A stretch of DNA of 64,000 nucleotides from Cocos nucifera (Eukaryota > Streptophyta > Magnoliopsida > Arecales > Arecaceae), in assembly GCA_006176705.1 (NCBI GenBank), contig QRFJ01001017.1, positions 1 through 64,000 of the forward strand, in the 5' to 3' direction. A program made the translations under genes and the position numbers. Within the stretch, counting starts at the first letter, position 1. The number at the start of each line of letters is the position of its first letter. This document shows, one piece after another, positions 59,451 through 64,000 of the stretch. The notes under the pieces are model-generated. The model did not search any database. It was not told where the DNA came from and was given only the letters and a program-made list of their open reading frames with translations.

Positions 59451-61730
59451 TGAAGGAAAATCTTGATTTCTCGATCCAGGTTCGTCCAGATCTGATTAGA
59501 TCAAGAGATATATTTCAAAAATTTTTTCTTGATCTCAATCAGATCTTGATATATTTTAGATCTGATTCTTATTATTTTAATAAATAAAATAAAATAAGAT
59601 AAATTAAATCAAATTTAATTTACCTAATTTGGGTAATCCTATTACCCTGTAGATGATCCTGATTGCAGCGGAAGGTTCTGGATCTAGCCACGCAAGCGCC
59701 TGGCCTCTACCGGTATCCACTCGGGTTGGATCTAGAGATCCTCTTCTTCTCTATCACACCTCCAAAAATCAGATCTGGATCTGATCTGGAGGATCTTCAA
59801 AACTCTTTTGAAGATCTGCAGTCGTCCTTTTGCAGCAGCGCAGCCTTCTTGCTTTTGATCGCCTTTTCTTGATCTGAATCGCACCAACCTAAGTCCAAAA
59901 CTCTTTTGGACGTGGAGAGCAAGGGGAGAAGAGACTATGGCATGGAGAAGGAGGGGAGAGGCAGCCTTGGGGCATGGGGTTTCTCAATTGAATTGCATTC
60001 ACTTTAGGGTTGGGCGCAGGGTCTTATTTATAGACCTCTTGTGATCCAACTCCTCTTCCTCTCAACCAATCACAACCCTTTGTGAAATCAGATCTAAATC
60101 TGATTGGTTGGAATAGAGACCCCTGGATTCCTCCTTAGAGGGCGCCTAAGACCAGTCAAACTGGATTCTTAGTAGAACTCTGATTGGAATCCAAAAGGGA
60201 GGTGGAGTCCTTGTCCAACAAGGACTCCTAGGCGCCTCCTACTTGGGCTCACGCCACCCTTGGCGTGCGCCCTTCTCCTTGCCAGGTTCTGGCAGGGGGA
60301 TAGGCCCCCACCAGCTCTCCAAAGGTGCATGACATGTGGTCAAAAGTCAAAGGGTCAATGGTCAACGTTTGACCAGTCAAAGGTAGACTTTTGACCAAAG
60401 TCAAAGAACAAGAAATGGCAGGTGACCAAAAATGGCAGGTAATGTCTTACAAATAAGACAACCTATTCTGACTTGGACAACCTCCAGTCAGACCATATGA
60501 AGGCCTCTGATTGAGCACAAACTCCTTTGGCTCAGTCAGGACAACTTATTTATGATAGTAAAAGAAGAACGTTAGGTTCAATCGAGTGCTAGCACGATTT
60601 CCTTGAACCTAATTGAATCTCATTCAGATCAATTGAACTAGATCAGTTCAATTGATGATCACCAGATTCAAACCCTTGTTTGTGTGACCCAGTTAGGTTC
60701 AGTTCTGTATGGTAATGGGATATGTCATGATCTCTATCATCGACATCATCGAAACTCCTTTCGATGGATCAGAACTCTTCTGATTCGAACAGCTAGAATG
60801 ATCGATCATCTAAATCATTCTAATTGCTCCCAAAATCCACCAGTGACACCTAGCAGTATATGGTGGCAACCCATCAGAGCTGAATGCGAACCTCTTGGTG
60901 CAGCTACCTGTGTGATTAAGTTCTTCTATCTTGAGCCCCGATCAGATTAGGGTTAAGGTGAACTCGTCAAACCCTAGTCTCTGTCATATGATGTAATCAT
61001 TCGATTCGAGTCCAATGTGAAAATCTAAATAGAAACTCTTTCTATTATTTCACTCTACCATGGCCATGGATTTCTGGACTTGATTCTCATGATCATCATA
61101 GGGCTACTCCTCTACCACCGAGGTAGATAGATTCCCATCTTGATGCAATCCAGTTCCTACAATGAACATGCTATAGCCAACATACACCTCAGGGTTCCAT
61201 ATGGCTAGGAGACCGAGTAATGGTGTAGTCAAACTATAACACCCTCAAGGTGAACTGCCGATGCATCTCAGGTCAAAGAACCAGACACACTACTGCAGCA
61301 TCGAGTCAGTCATTGACGAGAAGGTAGACTTCCCTAATGACTACTCGAGGTGGTCACGCTCAGTGCCCTCGTTCTCTAACGAGTACCTGTACTCTCGGCT
61401 CCGGTGTCTCCACACCGTAGACTCAAGACTCATCTACTAAAGAGAAGCGATCGTACACCAACCTTCCGGATCAATCACCATCCTCGTGATGATCCTATGG
61501 TCGGGAGCTGTTTATGAGTTAATAATGATTATTCATGTCTTAAATTTTCAACTCTTGAAAATATGAATTATCATTACCATTAACTCAAAGGATGTATCAC
61601 AGACACTAAATACACATGTGTGATAGAAAATAACCCATTTTATTAATTATAGTCAAAATTACAATTTTGCCCCTAGAAGTGTATTACAAGTGTCAGCCAA
61701 TTCTGGCTTCTAGGGCACATATATCTAACA
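59451..61730 (-). repeat. 3' LTR of right-edge family A element
   Basis: Starts TGAAGGAAAATC, ends ATATCTAACA, 2,280 bp, complete. TATA box at 60025-60032 (minus). U3 palindrome 61516-61586. Confidence 0.92.
60025..60032 (-). promoter_or_regulatory. TATA box of right-edge LTR
   Basis: TATAAATA on the minus strand, in the conserved family A context. Confidence 0.62.
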
Positions 61731-61742
61731 ATCTCCCACTTG
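61731..61742 (-). other. Polypurine tract of right-edge element
   Basis: ATCTCCCACTTG, the exact reverse complement of CAAGTGGGAGAT at 38327-38338. Confidence 0.8.
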
Positions 61743-64000
61743 TCCTAAAGCCAATTGGCTACAAGTCTAAGTCCCATCTTCTCAAGGTGGGCTTCGATCT
61801 TCTGCTGGCCCAACGGCTTTGTAAGTGGGTCTGCCACATTATCTGTGGAGTTGACTCTCTTGACCTCAACGTAACCTTTCTCAAGGTAATCGCGGATGAG
61901 ATGGTATCACTGTTTGCTTGGAACTCTTCCAGCACAAACAGTCTGCCAGATGTCGACTTTCGATCATCTATATCGGACATGAAGTCCGAGTCTGTGTATC
62001 CTTGAACTTGGAGTTCTCCATTACCAAAGACCAACATCATATCCTTAGTTCTTCTCAAGTACTTAAGGATACATTTCACAGAAGTCCAGTGTTCTTCACC
62101 TGGATTTGACTGATATCTGCTTGTGACACTCACAGCATGGGCTATATCAGGTCGTGTACATAGCATGGCATACATGAGGCTCCCTATTGCAGAAGCATAA
62201 GGGATCTTGCTCATGCATTCTATTTCCTCAGGTGTGCTGGGGCACATCTTCTTGGAAAGATGAATACCATGTCTGAAGGGTATTAATCCCCTCTTAGAGT
62301 TTTCCATACTAAACCTCTTTAGTACTTCCTCTATGTACATCTTCTGTGAAAGTCCTAGCATCCTATTCGGTCTATCCCTATAGACCTTAATTTCCTAGAA
62401 TAAAGGATGCTTCACCTAGGTCTTTCATGGAGAATTCCTTGGACAACCACATCTTGACTGATGTCAACATGGGAATATCATTCCCAATAAGGAGGATGTC
62501 ATCCACGTACAATACGAGGAAGACAACAGCGCTCCCACTGACCCTTTTGAAAACACATGGTTCCTCTTCATTTTTGATGAAACCAAACTTTTTGATCACA
62601 TCATTGAAACGAGTGTTCCAGCTCCGAGATGCTTGCTTAAGTCCATATATGGACCTTTGCAGCTTGCAAACCTTGTGATCAGTATCACTGGATGTGAAAC
62701 CTAGCGGCTGTTCCATATAGATATCTTCCTCAAGATATCCATTTAGGAATGCCGTTTTCACGTCCATTTGCCATATTTCATAATCGAAATAGGCTGCAAC
62801 AGCAAGCAATGTGCGGATGGATTTTAGCATAGCTACCGGGGAAAAGGTATCCTGATAGTCAATGCCTTCGCGTTGACTATAACCTTTTGCCACCAGTCTA
62901 GCCTTGAATGTCTCCACATTCCCATCTGCACCAATCTTTCTCTTGAAGATCCATTTACACCCAATAGGTACTATACCTTCTGGTGGATCTACCAAGGTCC
63001 AGACTTGGTTTGAGTGCATCGAGTCGATCTCTGACTTCATTGCCTCAAGCCATTTCTCAGAGTCGATATCTGATATCGCCTCGTTGTAGGTTTTGGGATC
63101 ATCACCATGAGCACCATTACCTATGAGGAACATTTCCTCTACATCCTCTGAAATAATACCTAAGTATCTTTCAGGGGGATGGGAAACTCTTTCCGATCTA
63201 CGAGGTGGAGGAGGTAGTGTTCTTATTGGCTCAACCTGATTTGGTTCCACTTGGTCCTTAGCTCTTTCTGCTTGTGAGACTTTCTCATCAAGCTTAATCT
63301 GCTTTCCAATGCCACTATCTTGAATAAACTATTTTTCAAGAAATATGGCATGTCGACTCACAATCACATTGTGGTCTTCTGGAATGTAGAAATAGTATCC
63401 TAATGACTCTTTAGGATATCCTATGAATCGAGCTCTAAAGGACCTAAACTCTAACTTGTCCGCTTGTTGTCTTTTGACATAAGCCGGACAACCCCAAATT
63501 CTGAGATGACTCAGACTTGGTTTCTTACCGTGCCATATCTCATACGGTGTGGTAGGAATGGTTTTAGAGGGAACCCTGTTCAGTAGATAGATTGAAGTTA
63601 ATAATGAATGTCCCCAAAGAAAATCTGGAGGTCTGTGAAGCTCATCATGGATCGAACCATATCCAATAGAGTCCGATTTCTCCGTTCTGAAACCCCGTTG
63701 AGTTGAGGTGTTCCTGGTGGAGTCCATTGAGAGACTATGCCATTTTCCTTAAGATAGTCTAGGAATTCCTAGCTAAGGTATTCACCTCCTCGATCTGATC
63801 GAAGAACCTTAATGGGTTTTCCTGTTTGTTTTTCTACTTCATATCTGAATTCTTTGAACTTTTCAAAGGCTTCAGACTTATGTCTCATAAGATACACATA
63901 CCCATACCTAGACAGATCATCGGTAAAGGTAATGAAGTAGACAAAATTGCCTCTAGCCAGCACATCGAATGGAACGCACACATCAGTATGTACTAGGGCA
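61743..64000 (-). pseudogene. Family A pol of right-edge element, RNase H deleted
   Basis: From the edge leftwards: integrase 'MCVPFDVLARG' (HTDVCVP, Gly to Val after the catalytic Asp), 'DDLSRYGYVYLM' and 'RSDRGGEYLS' (63981-63769), then 63727-63329 with a local frame change. A 287-codon open stretch (63250-62387) covers the linker 'LPPPPRRSERVSHPPERYLG' and most of reverse transcriptase, including YVDD. It is broken by an extra base near 62392, then 62361-61759 continues to 'GYTDSDFMSDIDDRKSTSG'. RNase H then loses about 20 bp and, next to it, about 180 bp, removing the 'MEAEY' and 'YCDNN' blocks. Otherwise the sequence has few lesions. Confidence 0.88.

Larger units (their letters stand above)
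47831..64000 (+). mobile_element. Tat-like Ty3/gypsy element, 3' end outside window
   Basis: The order is 5' LTR, primer site, gag, protease, reverse transcriptase, RNase H, integrase core, tandem repeat array, then antisense open reading frames. An array downstream of pol plus an extra, often antisense, frame of the Transposase_28 type is a recognised trait of the Tat group. It is interrupted by a solo LTR (56796-58562) and by a family A element from 59451. The 3' LTR was not found. Confidence 0.82.
59451..64000 (-). mobile_element. Right-edge family A copia element, 5' part outside
   Basis: 3' LTR 59451-61730, polypurine tract 61731-61742, pol to the window edge, all minus. It lies inside the first exon of the antisense ORF; the left flank GTAAG (59446-59450) should be repeated beyond the far LTR. 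Coding sequence is the cleanest of all family A copies except for an RNase H deletion. Confidence 0.88.

Noticed and set aside
1..64000. Search for tRNA, rRNA, CRISPR arrays, bacterial operons and integrated pararetrovirus
   Set aside because: No cloverleaf, rRNA core motif, regularly spaced direct repeats with unique spacers or caulimovirus movement protein motif was seen. All reverse transcriptases fit copia or Tat-type gypsy elements with LTRs.

Overview
This window is repeat-dense plant nuclear DNA built almost wholly from LTR retrotransposons inserted into one another. I found no host protein gene, rRNA, tRNA or CRISPR array. Ty1/copia elements with an initiator tRNA-Met primer site (TGGTATCAGAGC), Athila-type and Tat-type Ty3/gypsy elements, TATA boxes in the LTRs and short GT-AG introns all point to a flowering plant. 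The mix recalls a palm or another monocot, but that guess is weak.

Four element families recur. Family A is a copia element with unusually long LTRs (about 2.25 kb, mostly U3), about 5.9 kb of internal sequence and a leader of about 1.9 kb before gag; it is present at least eight times. Family B is a different copia element. An Athila-like gypsy element and a Tat-like gypsy element complete the set. Every coding region carries stops or frameshifts, so all are annotated as pseudogenes.

Left block (1-9846): pieces of family A in alternating orientation, best read as four successive insertions of the family into itself. Next (9847-16562) is a minus-strand Athila-like element whose LTR holds a family A solo LTR with a 5-bp target duplication. 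From 16563 to 18176 are an unassigned old LTR-like tail and a very diverged family-A-like LTR piece.

Central block (18177-47830): family B (minus) is split inside its reverse transcriptase gene by an outer family A element (21495-45794, minus, duplication ATTGG). That element is split inside its gag-protease region by an inner family A element (26776-40593, plus, duplication CTGCT/CTACT). The inner element contains a 1,000-N gap with the same 2.5 kb of pol on both sides, probably a scaffolding artefact or a tandem element.

Right block (47831-64000): a Tat-like element (plus) truncates family B. It has an LTR, primer site, gag and pol, then seven copies of a 115-118 bp tandem repeat. On the opposite strand follow two extra open reading frames. 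The main one matches the plant 'putative gypsy type transposon' family (Transposase_28, PF04195) and shows two frame-preserving introns. It is interrupted by an Athila-like solo LTR (duplication TCAAC) and then by another minus-strand family A element (59451 to beyond the edge) whose RNase H core is deleted.

The genes do not form a host pathway. Each gag-pol set once supplied particle, protease, integrase, reverse transcriptase and RNase H for copying its own element. What is readable now is mainly the order of insertion and decay.
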